Part shown: positions 13,418-23,789 of the stretch, piece by piece
Position numbering within the stretch: position 1 is the first letter of the stretch
Layout: the number at the start of each line of letters is the position of its first letter
Assembly: GCA_020249285.1 (NCBI GenBank)
Contig: JADCFX010000003.1
Span: 1 to 64,000 of the forward strand
Direction: 5' to 3'
Source of the DNA: Roseomonas sp.
Lineage (GTDB): Bacteria; Pseudomonadota; Alphaproteobacteria; Acetobacterales; Acetobacteraceae
Length of the DNA: 64,000 bases
Notes under the pieces: generated by a model
What the model was told of the DNA's origin: nothing
The model's input: the letters and a program-made list of their open reading frames with translations, nothing else
Database searches by the model: none
Made by a program: the position numbers and the translations under genes

Positions 13418-14941
13418 ATGTTCCTCACCAACCTACTTGATCGGCGCTGGCGCCACCCTGCGCTGGTGCCGCTATTCTTTCTGGCGCTTGCGCTTTTGTT
13501 GCGCAGCTTTTCCTTCGTCGCCGCCGTGATTGATACGGATGAGGGGCTATACATGCTCCAGGCGCGGGAATGGCTGGAAGGCGGCTGGCCCATTGTCGCG
13601 GTGTGGGATATGCACCCGGTTGGCGCGCCGGCGATCTTTGCTGCTTTCATGGCGATTTTCGGCGATGATATTTGGGTGCTGCGCGTGCTTGGGGCGATTT
13701 GCGTGGCGGCAACGGCCTCCGCCCTGTTCAGCGCGGTGCGCTATGCGGGCGGGCCACCGGCGTTAGGGCTGGCTGCGGGCGTGCTCTACATCGCCCATAG
13801 TGGCTTATTAGGCGGGCTTGCCACCAATACGGAAATTCTCTTTGCGCCAATGGTCGGCTGGGCCATGGCGCTCGGCCTGCGTGGCGCGGTGGATGCGCTG
13901 GAACGCCGCAAAGCTCCGCGCTGGCGCGATATGGTGGTGATGGGGGTGCTGATTGGCGTCGCACTAACCCTGAAACCCGTGACAGTCTTCGAAGGCGCGC
14001 TCGCCTGGGTCATTTTGGTGATGCCAGCCTTTCGCCTTGGGCTGATGGGGCTACCTCGGCTTGCTGCCATGGCCGCTGCCTATGCTTTGCTCTGCGCCGC
14101 GCCCACGTTGCTCTGGGCGCTGGCTTATGCGCTGCGCGGAGAGTTTGCCGTTTTTCTGGAAGGCGCGTTTCTGGCGCCGCTCCGCTATGCCGGGTCGCGG
14201 CTGAGCTCAGCGGATTCCTTCCGCTTTGCGCTCGTGGCAGTACTGCTGTTGCTTTGGTCTTTCCTGCTGACGCTGCCCGCCTTGATCCGCCCACGCAATC
14301 GCGAAGGACCGCTTGCCCGGCTCAGGCAATTCGGCATGATCTGGTTTGCGGCTGCGACATTGGCTGTGGTGCTGCCCGGGCAATTCTACCAGCATTATTT
14401 CCTGATCTGGCTTTTGCCATTGTCACTGCTGGCGGCACTCGGTGCGCGGCAATTGGCGCGGTATCTGCGCCCCGGCATGGTGGTGATCGGCTTTCAATTG
14501 CTGATCGGCGCGGTGGCTTTGGATGCCTGGCGCGTTGCTGCCCTGCCCCGGCTTGATCGCGGCATTGGCCTTGGCGCGCCTGATCCGGTGCGACGCACCG
14601 CTGCTGCCGTGCGTGCGGAAATAGACCCGGGCGACCCGATCTGGGTCGTGAATTATCACCCGGTGGTCTATGTGCTCGCTGAAGCCGCTGTGTCCACCCG
14701 CTACGCCTTTCCGGCGCATCTGGCTGGGCCGTTTTATCGCGTCACGGGGATTGATTCCTACGCCGAAATAACGCGCATTCTGGAAAGCCATCCGCGCGTT
14801 TTGGTGATTGATCGGGGCTGGTGGCCAAGCGTGCGCCGTCGCGCCGCGATATTGATTGAAACGGCATTGGATGAGCAATACGAATTGGTCGCAACGGTCC
14901 CGGAAGAACGTGGCCCCGTCGAAATCTGGCGCTTGAGATAG
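13418..14941 (+). CDS. Glycosyltransferase family 39-like integral membrane protein
   Basis: DTDEGLYMLQAREWLEGGWPIVAVWDMHPVGAPAIFA plus multiple hydrophobic helices. Confidence 0.8.
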   Translation: MFLTNLLDRRWRHPALVPLFFLALALLLRSFSFVAAVIDTDEGLYMLQAREWLEGGWPIVAVWDMHPVGAPAIFAAFMAIFGDDIWVLRVLGAICVAATASALFSAVRYAGGPPALGLAAGVLYIAHSGLLGGLATNTEILFAPMVGWAMALGLRGAVDALERRKAPRWRDMVVMGVLIGVALTLKPVTVFEGALAWVILVMPAFRLGLMGLPRLAAMAAAYALLCAAPTLLWALAYALRGEFAVFLEGAFLAPLRYAGSRLSSADSFRFALVAVLLLLWSFLLTLPALIRPRNREGPLARLRQFGMIWFAAATLAVVLPGQFYQHYFLIWLLPLSLLAALGARQLARYLRPGMVVIGFQLLIGAVALDAWRVAALPRLDRGIGLGAPDPVRRTAAAVRAEIDPGDPIWVVNYHPVVYVLAEAAVSTRYAFPAHLAGPFYRVTGIDSYAEITRILESHPRVLVIDRGWWPSVRRRAAILIETALDEQYELVATVPEERGPVEIWRLR

Positions 14942-14951
14942 GCGGCGCGGA

Positions 14952-16031
14952 TTACGGCGCGAAAATCGTGAACACGAAAGTCGCGGCCAGCACCAAATGA
15001 ATGATGCCTGAAAGGATATTGGTCCGGCCGGTGCCATAGGTGAGCATGGCAACCGCAAAGCCCAGCGCCAGCAGCACCGAATGGCCGGCTGAAATGCCAA
15101 GCGCCAGAGGCATGCCCTTCCACCAAGCAACAAGGGCCACCGTCGGTACGGTAAGCCCGATCGAAGCCACGCCGCTGCCAAGCGCCAGGTTGATGGCCGG
15201 CTGCATGCGGTTATGCGCGGCGGCACGGAACGCTGCGCCTGATTCGGGCATTAGCACGATGGCGGCCACAATCACCCCCACCAGCGCCGCCGGAGCGCCG
15301 AGCGCCGCCACCCCTCCTTCCAGCGCCGGTGCCAGGCTTTTCGCCAGCATCACAACTGAAAACAGCGCCACGCACAGCAACAGGAAGGAAAGTAGCGCCA
15401 TCCGGCTGCTTGGCTGCGCATGGCCTTCACCCCCCGGGCTTTCTTCCGGCAAGAAGTAGTCTCGGTGCCAATTGGTCTGGATGAAAAGGAAGGCGGCATA
15501 AAGCCCCAGACAAACCAACGAAACAAAGGCCAATTGGCTGGTGCTGTAATAGGGGCCGGGCGCTGAAGTCACGTGATTGGGCACGATCAGTACCAGCACC
15601 GCCATCGGCATCAGAACGGCCAGCAGCGCATTGGCGCCCGCAACGCGGAATTGATTTTCCCGATGCACAATGCCGCCGACCAGAATGGCAAACCCCGCAA
15701 TGCCATGCAGCACCAGCATAACAGTCGCCAACAAGGTATCGCGCATCAACGTGGGATTGCCATCTGCACTCAGCATCAGGGAAATGATCAGCCCGGCTTC
15801 AATCACCGTAACCGCCAATGCGAGAATCAAACCACCAAAAGGCTCACCCACGCGCAAGGCCACAACTTCAGCGTGATGCACAGCCGCCACCACATTACAG
15901 AGCAGCGCGGCCAGAACGGGAATGGCCAAAAGCTCCAGCCCGACCTTGCCAATGCCAAGCCATGCGGCAATGCCGGCTAGGGGGGCGAGGATGAAGAAAA
16001 GCGAAATGCGATCTGATGCGTGCGCGGCCAT
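14952..16031 (-). CDS. Calcium/proton antiporter (ChaA-like)
   Basis: Hydrophobic protein with VAAVHHAEVVALRVGEPFGGLILALAVTVIEAGLI and LGSGVASIGLTVPTVAL motifs. Confidence 0.85.
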   Translation of the reverse strand: MAAHASDRISLFFILAPLAGIAAWLGIGKVGLELLAIPVLAALLCNVVAAVHHAEVVALRVGEPFGGLILALAVTVIEAGLIISLMLSADGNPTLMRDTLLATVMLVLHGIAGFAILVGGIVHRENQFRVAGANALLAVLMPMAVLVLIVPNHVTSAPGPYYSTSQLAFVSLVCLGLYAAFLFIQTNWHRDYFLPEESPGGEGHAQPSSRMALLSFLLLCVALFSVVMLAKSLAPALEGGVAALGAPAALVGVIVAAIVLMPESGAAFRAAAHNRMQPAINLALGSGVASIGLTVPTVALVAWWKGMPLALGISAGHSVLLALGFAVAMLTYGTGRTNILSGIIHLVLAATFVFTIFAP

Positions 16032-16075
16032 GGGCAGCTGCTAGCCATCAATCAGGGCCGCGGCGAGCGCCGCCA

Positions 16076-17047
16076 TCAGAACAATAGCCCCTTCTTCAGC
16101 ATGCCATGCACGCCCTTTTCGCCATTCACTGTCTGCGTCACGCGGAAATCCACCGCCAGTGAGCAGAATTGATAGGCATCGGCATCTGACAGATTGGTCC
16201 GTGAACAGATGAAGGCGATCATTTCGCGCAGCGCCTGCTTCATCGCCAAATCCAGATCCTCATTCATCCCCATGGTGATGAAATGGGTCTTGGTCTCGGC
16301 GCGGGGGAATTTCAGCACCGGGTCCTTCGCCCCGCCACCCTTTACCACGGAAAGCTTGAAATGGCCGGTCAGGCAGATTTCCAGCGCATTGATGCAGACC
16401 TCCCCATCGCCCTGCACGCCATGGCCGTCGCCGGCGGAAAACAACGCGCCCTTGTTGAAAATGGGCAGGAACAGCGTGGTGCCTTCGGTCAATTCCTTAT
16501 TGTCCAGATTGCCACCAATGGCGCGCGGTTCCTTGGTGTTCACCATGCCCCATTCCGGCGGCGGCGCCACGCCCATCACGCCGAAGAAGGGTGCCAGCGG
16601 CAGATCAAGCCCGCTTTCCTGCGGGCCGAAGGGCAGGCGGCAGGTCATGGCCTGCTTATTCACCGGAATATGCAGCGTGCGGCGATAGGGGAAATCTTCC
16701 GGCAGCGTGCCGAAAAGCGGGCGGAAGCCGCAAAAGCCCCAATCCGCGCCGAGTTCGATTTTCTCGATATCCACCCGCAAAGCATCACCTGGCTCGGCGC
16801 CGCGCACTTCAACCGGACCGGTGATGATATGCGCGCCAAGGCGGGGCAGCCTGGTGTGGATTTCGGAAATCGCCGGATGCAAGGGGAAACCCTTTTCTGG
16901 CCCCGGCATCACTTCCGGCCCGCCCGAGACGCATTCCAGAATGACCGTCTCACCCGAGGCAATGCTCGCCACCGGCGGGAAGGACGCGTCAAACCCGCCC
17001 CAACGGCAGGTAGCGACAGAAGCGGGGATCCGCGTTGCTTGCGACAT
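16076..17047 (-). CDS. Acetamidase/formamidase family protein
   Basis: TGPVEVRGAEPGDALRVDIEKIELGADWG, LFSAGDGHGVQGDGEVC, ALREMIAFICSRTNLSDADAYQFCSLAVDFRVTQTVNGEKGVH. Confidence 0.92.
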   Translation of the reverse strand: MSQATRIPASVATCRWGGFDASFPPVASIASGETVILECVSGGPEVMPGPEKGFPLHPAISEIHTRLPRLGAHIITGPVEVRGAEPGDALRVDIEKIELGADWGFCGFRPLFGTLPEDFPYRRTLHIPVNKQAMTCRLPFGPQESGLDLPLAPFFGVMGVAPPPEWGMVNTKEPRAIGGNLDNKELTEGTTLFLPIFNKGALFSAGDGHGVQGDGEVCINALEICLTGHFKLSVVKGGGAKDPVLKFPRAETKTHFITMGMNEDLDLAMKQALREMIAFICSRTNLSDADAYQFCSLAVDFRVTQTVNGEKGVHGMLKKGLLF

Positions 17048-17064
17048 CAGATTTCCTTGTCGGT

Positions 17065-18123
17065 TTAGAGCCAGCCTTTGCGGCGGAAATAGAGAATGGG
17101 CATAATGGCTGAGACGATCATCAGCACAAGCGCCAAGGGATAGCCAAAAGCCAATTTCAATTCAGGCATAAATTCAAAATTCATGCCGTAAATGCTGGCG
17201 ATCAGCGTGGGTGGCATGAGCGCGACCGAGGCCACGGTGAAGGTCTTGATGATATTGGTCTGCTCGACATTCAACACGCCAAGCACGGCATCCAGCAGGA
17301 ATTGCGCCTTGGAATTCAGGAAGCTTGCATGTTCCACCAGGGATCGCACATCGCGCACCAGCGTCTTGATCAGCGCCTGGTTTTCCTTGCGTATCGCGGT
17401 TCCTTTTTCGGCGCCCACAAAGGTCAGAATGCGCGAAAGACCAAGCAGGGTTTCGGAAGCGCGCGTAGTCACTTCCCCAACCTGGCCCAGGGTGAATAGC
17501 GCGTCCTTCAGCTTGTCATTGCGCCGATGCATTTTGATATCAGCCTGAGAGGTACGGAAGGTGGATTGGCTTGCCTTATCCATATCCGCGCCGACCTTCT
17601 CCAGAATATCGGCCAGGCGATCCACGATCTGTTCGAACAAATGCAGCATGACCGCATCAGCTGATTGCAGTAGAGTTGGATGACGCTGTACGCGCGCAGC
17701 GAAGGCAGTAAAGGCGCGCGGCGTTGCGTAGCGCACCGTGACCAGCGCGCTATTGGTCAGCACAAAGCTGATGGGGGTGGAACCATACTCGCCCGAATCC
17801 ATGCCATAGAGAAAACTGGCGGTCAAAAACAGCGTCTCACCCTCACGATACAGGCGGGATGAGCTCTCGATTTCCTGCATCTCCTCTCGCGTCGGGATTT
17901 CGAGCGAGAGCGCCTGCTGCACCGCGTTTTCTTCCGACGGTGTTGGGTTCAGAAGGTCAATCCAGACGGCGCGGCGCAGGTTTTCGGCTTCCGCGACCTC
18001 CCCCGCGGCTTCCCGCGCGGGTCCAGGCAAGACGGCGGTGATGTGGGAAATGGCACCTTCACGGAGCCGGCAGCGGCCATCCTCAACGGTCCAGGTTGTG
18101 AGCATGGCACGGGCCCTCCACAA
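17065..18123 (-). CDS. corA: CorA family magnesium/divalent cation transporter
   Basis: C-terminal YGMNFEFMPEL (GMN motif) followed by TM helices. Confidence 0.93.
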   Translation of the reverse strand: MWRARAMLTTWTVEDGRCRLREGAISHITAVLPGPAREAAGEVAEAENLRRAVWIDLLNPTPSEENAVQQALSLEIPTREEMQEIESSSRLYREGETLFLTASFLYGMDSGEYGSTPISFVLTNSALVTVRYATPRAFTAFAARVQRHPTLLQSADAVMLHLFEQIVDRLADILEKVGADMDKASQSTFRTSQADIKMHRRNDKLKDALFTLGQVGEVTTRASETLLGLSRILTFVGAEKGTAIRKENQALIKTLVRDVRSLVEHASFLNSKAQFLLDAVLGVLNVEQTNIIKTFTVASVALMPPTLIASIYGMNFEFMPELKLAFGYPLALVLMIVSAIMPILYFRRKGWL

Positions 18124-18220
18124 GGCAAAAGAGGTAGAAACTTACTAACCCTGGCCCGGCACCCTGAATGGTCTTATCGGCCCCAAACCCAGGCGCTAGC
18201 GCCCAGACAAGGGGAGAAAG

Positions 18221-18249
18221 CCGCCCTCGCCTGAAAGGCGCGAGGGCGG
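18221..18249 (-). terminator. Rho-independent-like terminator downstream of tatA
   Basis: Minus strand CCGCCCTCG..CGAGGGCGG stem followed by CTTTCTCC, between tatA and corA. Confidence 0.5.
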
Positions 18250-18258
18250 ACAGGGCAT

Positions 18259-18531
18259 TCAGGCGCCCGGACGTGGGGGCGTATTTTGCGCGGAAGCGGC
18301 CTGCGCGGTGGAAGACGCCGCGGCGGGGCCTTGGATGCTGCCGGCTGGCTGGGACTGGCCCTGCGCCTGCGCTTCCATCGAGGCATCCGCCTGATCTTCT
18401 TTGATATTTTGCTTGAAGGACTTGATGCCCTTGGCCAGATCGCCCATCAGGCCGCTGATCTTGCCGCTGCCGAAAAGCAGCAGGACGACCAGCAGAACAA
18501 CAAGCCAATGCCAGATGCTGAAGGAACCCAT
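18259..18531 (-). CDS. tatA: Twin-arginine translocase subunit TatA/E
   Basis: [46 protein letters not shown]. Confidence 0.93.
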   Translation of the reverse strand: MGSFSIWHWLVVLLVVLLLFGSGKISGLMGDLAKGIKSFKQNIKEDQADASMEAQAQGQSQPAGSIQGPAAASSTAQAASAQNTPPRPGA

Positions 18532-18815
18532 TGCGACGCCTCAATTCCCAGTTGGAAGTCCCGCCGGAGCGGTTCTTCGGACCCTATGACATGGCGGCGA
18601 CCTATTCGCCAAGGGGTTACCGCACAAACCCCAAATGGTTTCTCACAGGGGCCGCCGCAATGGGGGTTGAAAACCAAACTGGCTTCCATCACTTAACCGT
18701 AATCCGGGCCCCTCTGGCGGGGCTGCCAACTATTGGCAGCTGCCGTGATGTCGGATCGTGCAACCTTGCGCGGTCTCGGCCCCTCATGGCTGATCCGCGC
18801 CGTATGAGATGAGGT

Positions 18816-19823
18816 TTGGGGATGGATTTCCTGTTATCTGAGTGGATGGGCAAGCCTTTCTGGATGTGGAAGGGCTTTCTGCTGATTGTGCTGGTGCTGC
18901 TCGCCTTTGACCTCGGCGTCCTGAATCGCAAAGACAAGGAAATGGGCGTGGCGCAAAGCCTTTGGCTTTCGGCCTTTTATATCGCCTTCGCCACGCTTTA
19001 TGGTGCGGGCATCTGGTGGGCCTATGAAAATGGCGAAATCACCACATCAGATGGCACCCATGCCGGCATCGCCTTCTTTACCGGCTTTTTCATCGAAAAG
19101 GCGTTGTCAATTGACAATGTTTTTGTGATCAGCCTGATCTTTGGCTATTTTGCGATCCCGCGCCGCTACCAGTATCGGGCGCTGGTCTGGGGCATCATTG
19201 GCGTGATTGTGTTGCGCGGCATCATGATCGCGGCGGGTGCGGCGCTGGTACAGCAATATAGCTGGGTGCTCTATATCTTCGGCGCCTTCCTGATCGCGAC
19301 CGGCATCAAGATGCTGGTGGTGCCGGAAGGGGAGCAGGATATCTCCAAAAACCCCGTGGTCCGCTTCATGCGGAAACACATGCGCGTAACCGATGAACTC
19401 CATGGCCAGAAATTCTTCGTCCGCCAGATGGATCCGGCCACGGGCAAGAAGCTCGCCTTTGCCACGCCGCTGTTCCTGGCGCTGGTGGTGATCAATATCG
19501 CCGATTTGATTTTCGCGGTGGATAGCGTGCCGGCGATCTTCGCCATCACGACCGATACCTTCATTGTCTATACCGCGAATATCATGGCGATCCTGGGCTT
19601 GCGCGCGCTGTATTTCGCGCTTGCCGCCATGGTGCATCGCTTCCACTACCTGAAATATGCGCTGGCGCTGGTGCTGGTTTTCATTGGCGGCAAGATCTTC
19701 TGGAACCAGATGGTTGGCAAGCTTGACCCCGCCATTTCGCTGGGTGTGACGGCGGCGATCATCGCGGGCGGGATTTTCGTCTCGCTCTGGAGAACCCGCG
19801 GTCAGCAGCCAGAAAGTCACTGA
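18816..19823 (+). CDS. TerC/Alx family membrane protein
   Basis: FFIEKALSIDNVFVISLIFGYF, NIADLIFAVDSVPAIFAITTDTFIVYTANIMAILGLRALYF. Confidence 0.95.
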   Translation: MGMDFLLSEWMGKPFWMWKGFLLIVLVLLAFDLGVLNRKDKEMGVAQSLWLSAFYIAFATLYGAGIWWAYENGEITTSDGTHAGIAFFTGFFIEKALSIDNVFVISLIFGYFAIPRRYQYRALVWGIIGVIVLRGIMIAAGAALVQQYSWVLYIFGAFLIATGIKMLVVPEGEQDISKNPVVRFMRKHMRVTDELHGQKFFVRQMDPATGKKLAFATPLFLALVVINIADLIFAVDSVPAIFAITTDTFIVYTANIMAILGLRALYFALAAMVHRFHYLKYALALVLVFIGGKIFWNQMVGKLDPAISLGVTAAIIAGGIFVSLWRTRGQQPESH

Positions 19824-19826
19824 TGG

Positions 19827-20300
19827 TTACCCGAGGTGCAGTTCAAAAGGCTGCACCTCAACAAATTCATCATCGGCGCTGGTGCCATCCTTCCACATGA
19901 AAACCGCAAAGCGCGCTTCGCGGTCAAACACGGTGGAAGGGTGATGCCAGACATTGGCGCCGTAAGTGACCCCTTGATCAGGCCGCGCCAGAAAGCCGCG
20001 CGCCTTTGCCATATCCGGCTTGCCATCCGCCCCATGGGGGGCCACCAGCACCAACCAGCGCCCCGCTTCCATGGGGATGAAGGATTGCGAGGAAAATTCA
20101 TGCCGTTCCATGGTGGTGGACGCGAAAGGCGCTGATTTCGGCAAGGCGCGCGTGAAGGAAAGGCTGGGCACTGCCCCGCTGCGACGGTTTTCCAGCAATT
20201 TGTCTATGTAGGCGCGCCCCGGCGTGGCTGGGCTTTCCAGTACCTCCCCAAAGGGCGCGAAGGCTTCTGTGGTGAGGGGTTCGGTAGTTATGCGGCGCAT
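19827..20300 (-). CDS. allA: Ureidoglycolate lyase
   Basis: TTEAFAPFGEVLE...FSSQSFIPMEAGRWLVLVAP...GVTYGANVWHHPSTVFDREARFAVFMWKDG. Confidence 0.93.
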   Translation of the reverse strand: MRRITTEPLTTEAFAPFGEVLESPATPGRAYIDKLLENRRSGAVPSLSFTRALPKSAPFASTTMERHEFSSQSFIPMEAGRWLVLVAPHGADGKPDMAKARGFLARPDQGVTYGANVWHHPSTVFDREARFAVFMWKDGTSADDEFVEVQPFELHLG

Positions 20301-20443
20301 GGGATGGCTTTCGGTTTGATTCCCACCACCAAAGCCGCGTCGTGCGCGCCTGTCCAGCCCAGAACCCTGCCTGTATTTTGCGCAGAACTTGCTTCCCGCC
20401 GCGCCATTTGGTGGCGGGCGCTGGGCGTGGTTAATCTCGCGCC

Positions 20444-21274
20444 ATGAATGCCGCCGCCCAGCCCCAGCCTAGCCATCAGCGCTCTCGCGGGCGGTTGGAA
20501 TTGGATTATCATTTGCATGAAGGGCGCACGGTGCTGGGCGGGCTTTATCAATCGCCCCCCATGCGCGCCCTGTTTCCCGATCCTGAGGCCGATGAGGCAC
20601 CCATCTGCGCGCTGGTGAATACCGCCGGCGGCTTGGCGGGCGGTGATAGGGTGGAAATCGCGCTCAGCCTTGGTGCCGGGGCGCGGGCCAGTTTTTCCAC
20701 GCCGGCAGCTGAGAAAATCTATCGCAGCCTTGGCCCGGCGACAGAGATTTCCGTGACGCTTGAAGCCGGCCCTGGCGCCGTTTTTGAATGGATTCCGCAG
20801 GAAACCATCCTGTTTGAAGGCGCGCGGCTTGAACGCCGCTTGAGTGCCGATATCGCCGAGGACGCGACGCTGCTGATGGCCGAAGCGCTGGTCTTTGGCC
20901 GCGCCGCGCGGGGCGAGACCTGGCGGCGTGGTGCTTTGCAGGATTCCTGGCGCATCCGGCGCGGCGGCAAGCTGCTTTGGGCGGATGGGCTCAGCCCTGG
21001 GGAAGACATCCCGGCGGATTTCGCTGACCCCTTTGGCCTCGCCAATGCCGAAGCGCTGGGTAGCCTGGTTCTGGCCGGGCCCCTGGCGCAGCCCGATTTG
21101 CGTGATGTTTTGCGCGAAGATGGCGCGCTTGCCAGCCTTGTGCGGCCCGGGCTTTTGGTCACGCGCTGGCTCGGTGGCGCCCTTCAGGTGCGCGAAGGGC
21201 TGGGGGCCGCGATTTGCCGGCTGCGCCCCGCACTGGGCCTGCCCGCGCGCCTGCCGCGCCTATGGACGACATGA
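20444..21274 (+). CDS. ureD: Urease accessory protein UreD
   Basis: RSRGRLELDYHLHEGRTVLGGLYQSPPMRALFPD...NTAGGLAGGDRVEIALSLGAGARASFSTPAAEKIYR. Confidence 0.95.
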   Translation: MNAAAQPQPSHQRSRGRLELDYHLHEGRTVLGGLYQSPPMRALFPDPEADEAPICALVNTAGGLAGGDRVEIALSLGAGARASFSTPAAEKIYRSLGPATEISVTLEAGPGAVFEWIPQETILFEGARLERRLSADIAEDATLLMAEALVFGRAARGETWRRGALQDSWRIRRGGKLLWADGLSPGEDIPADFADPFGLANAEALGSLVLAGPLAQPDLRDVLREDGALASLVRPGLLVTRWLGGALQVREGLGAAICRLRPALGLPARLPRLWTT

Positions 21275-21322
21275 AGCAGAAAATCCCATGATGATGGCAC
21301 AGCGATTGCGGAACCCAACGCC

Positions 21323-21760
21323 ATGAACCTGACCCCGCGCGAAAAAGACAAGCTGATGATTGCCATGGCGGCGATCGTGGCGCGACGGCGCCTGGAACGC
21401 GGCCTGAAAATGAACTTCCCTGAAGCCGTGGCGCTGATCACGGATTTCGTGGTGGAGGGTGCGCGTGATGGCCGCAGCGTGGCAGAACTAATGCGCGATG
21501 GCGCAACCGTGCTGACGCGTGACCAGGTGATGGAAGGCATCGCGGAGATGCTCCATGAAATTCAGGTGGAAGCGACCTTCCCGGATGGCACCAAGCTGGT
21601 GACGGTGCATCAGCCAATCCGAGCGCCGGTGGCGAGGAAGCCCAGCGCCAAGGCGAAGCCTGCCCCGAAGGCCAAGGTTAAAGCCGCTGCGAAGCCTGCG
21701 AAGAAACCCGCCAAGCCCAAAGCCAAGGCGAAGCCAGCGCGTAAGGGGGCCCGCAAATGA
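21323..21760 (+). CDS. ureA: Urease subunit gamma UreA with unusual Lys/Ala/Pro-rich C-terminal tail
   Basis: Residues 1-100 are a canonical UreA ([27 protein letters not shown]...[13 protein letters not shown]); residues 101-145 are [45 protein letters not shown]. Confidence 0.96.
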   Translation: MNLTPREKDKLMIAMAAIVARRRLERGLKMNFPEAVALITDFVVEGARDGRSVAELMRDGATVLTRDQVMEGIAEMLHEIQVEATFPDGTKLVTVHQPIRAPVARKPSAKAKPAPKAKVKAAAKPAKKPAKPKAKAKPARKGARK

Positions 21761-22062
21761 TCCCCGGTGAAATCATCACTGGCCCTGGCGATATTGCGCT
21801 TAATGCCGGGCGCGATGCGGTGGAAATCACGGTCGCGAATAAGGGCGACCGCCCGGTGCAAGTGGGCAGCCATTACCATTTTGCGGAATCCAATCCGCTG
21901 CTCGATTTTGATCGCGCCAAGGCGCGCGGCTGCCGGTTGGATATTCCTGCCGGCACGGCGGTGCGCTTCGAACCGGGGCAAACGCGCAAGGTGCGGCTGA
22001 TCCCGATTGCGGGTGCGCGCATCATCCATGGTTTTCGCGGCGAAACGGAAGGGGCGGTCTGA
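21757..22062 (+). CDS. ureB: Urease subunit beta UreB
   Basis: [50 protein letters not shown] overlap with ureA. Confidence 0.97.
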   Translation: MIPGEIITGPGDIALNAGRDAVEITVANKGDRPVQVGSHYHFAESNPLLDFDRAKARGCRLDIPAGTAVRFEPGQTRKVRLIPIAGARIIHGFRGETEGAV

Positions 22063-22065
22063 CCC

Positions 22066-23778
22066 ATGGCAACGAAAATCTCCCGCGCCGCCTATGCCGG
22101 CATGTATGGCCCAACGGTGGGCGACCGTGTGCGCCTGGCCGATACGGAAATTTTCATCGAGGTCGAAAAAGACCTGACCACCTATGGTGAGGAAGTGAAA
22201 TTTGGCGGCGGCAAGGTGATCCGTGATGGCATGGGTCAATCTCAGGTCACGCGCGCCCAAGGTGCGATGGACACCGTGATCACCAATGCGCTGATCCTTG
22301 ACCATTGGGGCGTGGTGAAAGCCGATATCGGGCTGCGCGGCGGGCGCATTGCCGTGATTGGCAAGGCGGGTAATCCCGACACGCAACCGAATGTGGACAT
22401 CATCATCGGGCCGGGGACGGAAATCATCGCCTGTGAGGGGCGCATCCTGACCGCGGGCGGGATTGATCCGCATATCCATTTCATCTGCCCGCAGCAGATT
22501 GAAGAAGCACTGGCGTCCGGCATAACCTCCATGTTCGGTGGCGGTACCGGGCCGGCGCATGGCACGCTGGCCACCACCTGCACGCCCGGGCCTTGGCATA
22601 TGGAGCGTATGTTGCAGGCTGCCGAAGGCTTCCCGATGAATCTTGGCTTCCTCGGCAAGGGCAATGCCGCGCTGCCGGCGGGCCTGGAAGAACAAATCCG
22701 CGCAGGCGCCTGCGGCCTCAAGCTGCATGAGGATTGGGGCACAACACCGAAAGCCATTGATACCTGCCTTTCAGTCGCGGATGAGATGGATATTCAGATC
22801 GCCATCCACACCGATACGCTGAATGAAAGCGGTTTTGTTGAGGAAACCATCAAGGCCATTCGTGGCCGCACCATCCAGGCCTTTCATACCGAAGGCGCCG
22901 GTGGCGGCCATGCGCCAGATATCCTGCGCCTGGTGGGTGAAGCGGGTGTGCTGCCTTCTTCCACAAACCCCACCATGCCTTACACGGTGAATACGGTGGA
23001 TGAGCATTTGGATATGCTCATGGTTTGCCACCATCTTGATCCGCGCATTCCGGAAGATGTGGCCTTTGCCGAAAGCCGCATCCGCAAGGAAACCATTGCG
23101 GCGGAAGATATTCTGCATGATATCGGCGCCATCAGCATGATGTCTTCTGACAGCCAGGCCATGGGCCGCGTGGGTGAGGTGATCATCCGCACCTGGCAGA
23201 CCGCGCATAAAATGAAAGTGCAGCGTGGCCGCCTGCCGGACGAAAAGGGCGACAACGACAATGCGCGCGCCAAGCGCTATATCGCGAAATACACGATAAA
23301 CCCGGCAATTTCTCAGGGTGTGGATGACCATGTCGGCAGTATCGAAGTCGGCAAGATTGCTGATCTTGTCATGTGGACGCCCGCCTTTTTTGGCGTGAAG
23401 CCGGATATGGTGCTGAAGGGCGGCACCATTGCCATGGCGCTGATGGGCGACCCGAATGCGTCCATCCCCACGCCGCAGCCGGTGCATTATCGACCCATGT
23501 TCGGCAGCTATGCCCGTTCCCGCCTGTTATCTGCGGTAACCTTCGTGAGTGGTGCTTCGTTGCAAGCGGATATCTCAGGCCGCTTCGGGCTTTCACGCGA
23601 ATTGGTCGCGGTGCGCAATTGCCGCGGCGGCATCAGCAAGCGCAGCATGGTGCATAACGCGACGCTCCCCAAGATTAAGGTTGATCCAGAAACCTATGAG
23701 GTGCGCGCCGATGGCGTATTGCTGGTCTGCGAACCCGCCAAAGTGCTGCCCATGGCGCAGCGCTATTTCATGTTTTGA
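22066..23778 (+). CDS. ureC: Urease subunit alpha UreC
   Basis: [104 protein letters not shown]. Confidence 0.99.
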   Translation: MATKISRAAYAGMYGPTVGDRVRLADTEIFIEVEKDLTTYGEEVKFGGGKVIRDGMGQSQVTRAQGAMDTVITNALILDHWGVVKADIGLRGGRIAVIGKAGNPDTQPNVDIIIGPGTEIIACEGRILTAGGIDPHIHFICPQQIEEALASGITSMFGGGTGPAHGTLATTCTPGPWHMERMLQAAEGFPMNLGFLGKGNAALPAGLEEQIRAGACGLKLHEDWGTTPKAIDTCLSVADEMDIQIAIHTDTLNESGFVEETIKAIRGRTIQAFHTEGAGGGHAPDILRLVGEAGVLPSSTNPTMPYTVNTVDEHLDMLMVCHHLDPRIPEDVAFAESRIRKETIAAEDILHDIGAISMMSSDSQAMGRVGEVIIRTWQTAHKMKVQRGRLPDEKGDNDNARAKRYIAKYTINPAISQGVDDHVGSIEVGKIADLVMWTPAFFGVKPDMVLKGGTIAMALMGDPNASIPTPQPVHYRPMFGSYARSRLLSAVTFVSGASLQADISGRFGLSRELVAVRNCRGGISKRSMVHNATLPKIKVDPETYEVRADGVLLVCEPAKVLPMAQRYFMF

Positions 23779-23789
23779 GGCTTCCTGAC

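Noticed and set aside
18700-18815. yybP-ykoY manganese riboswitch upstream of terC-like gene
   Set aside because: Context is suggestive but the conserved motif is not recognisable by eye; kept only as a structured-leader observation
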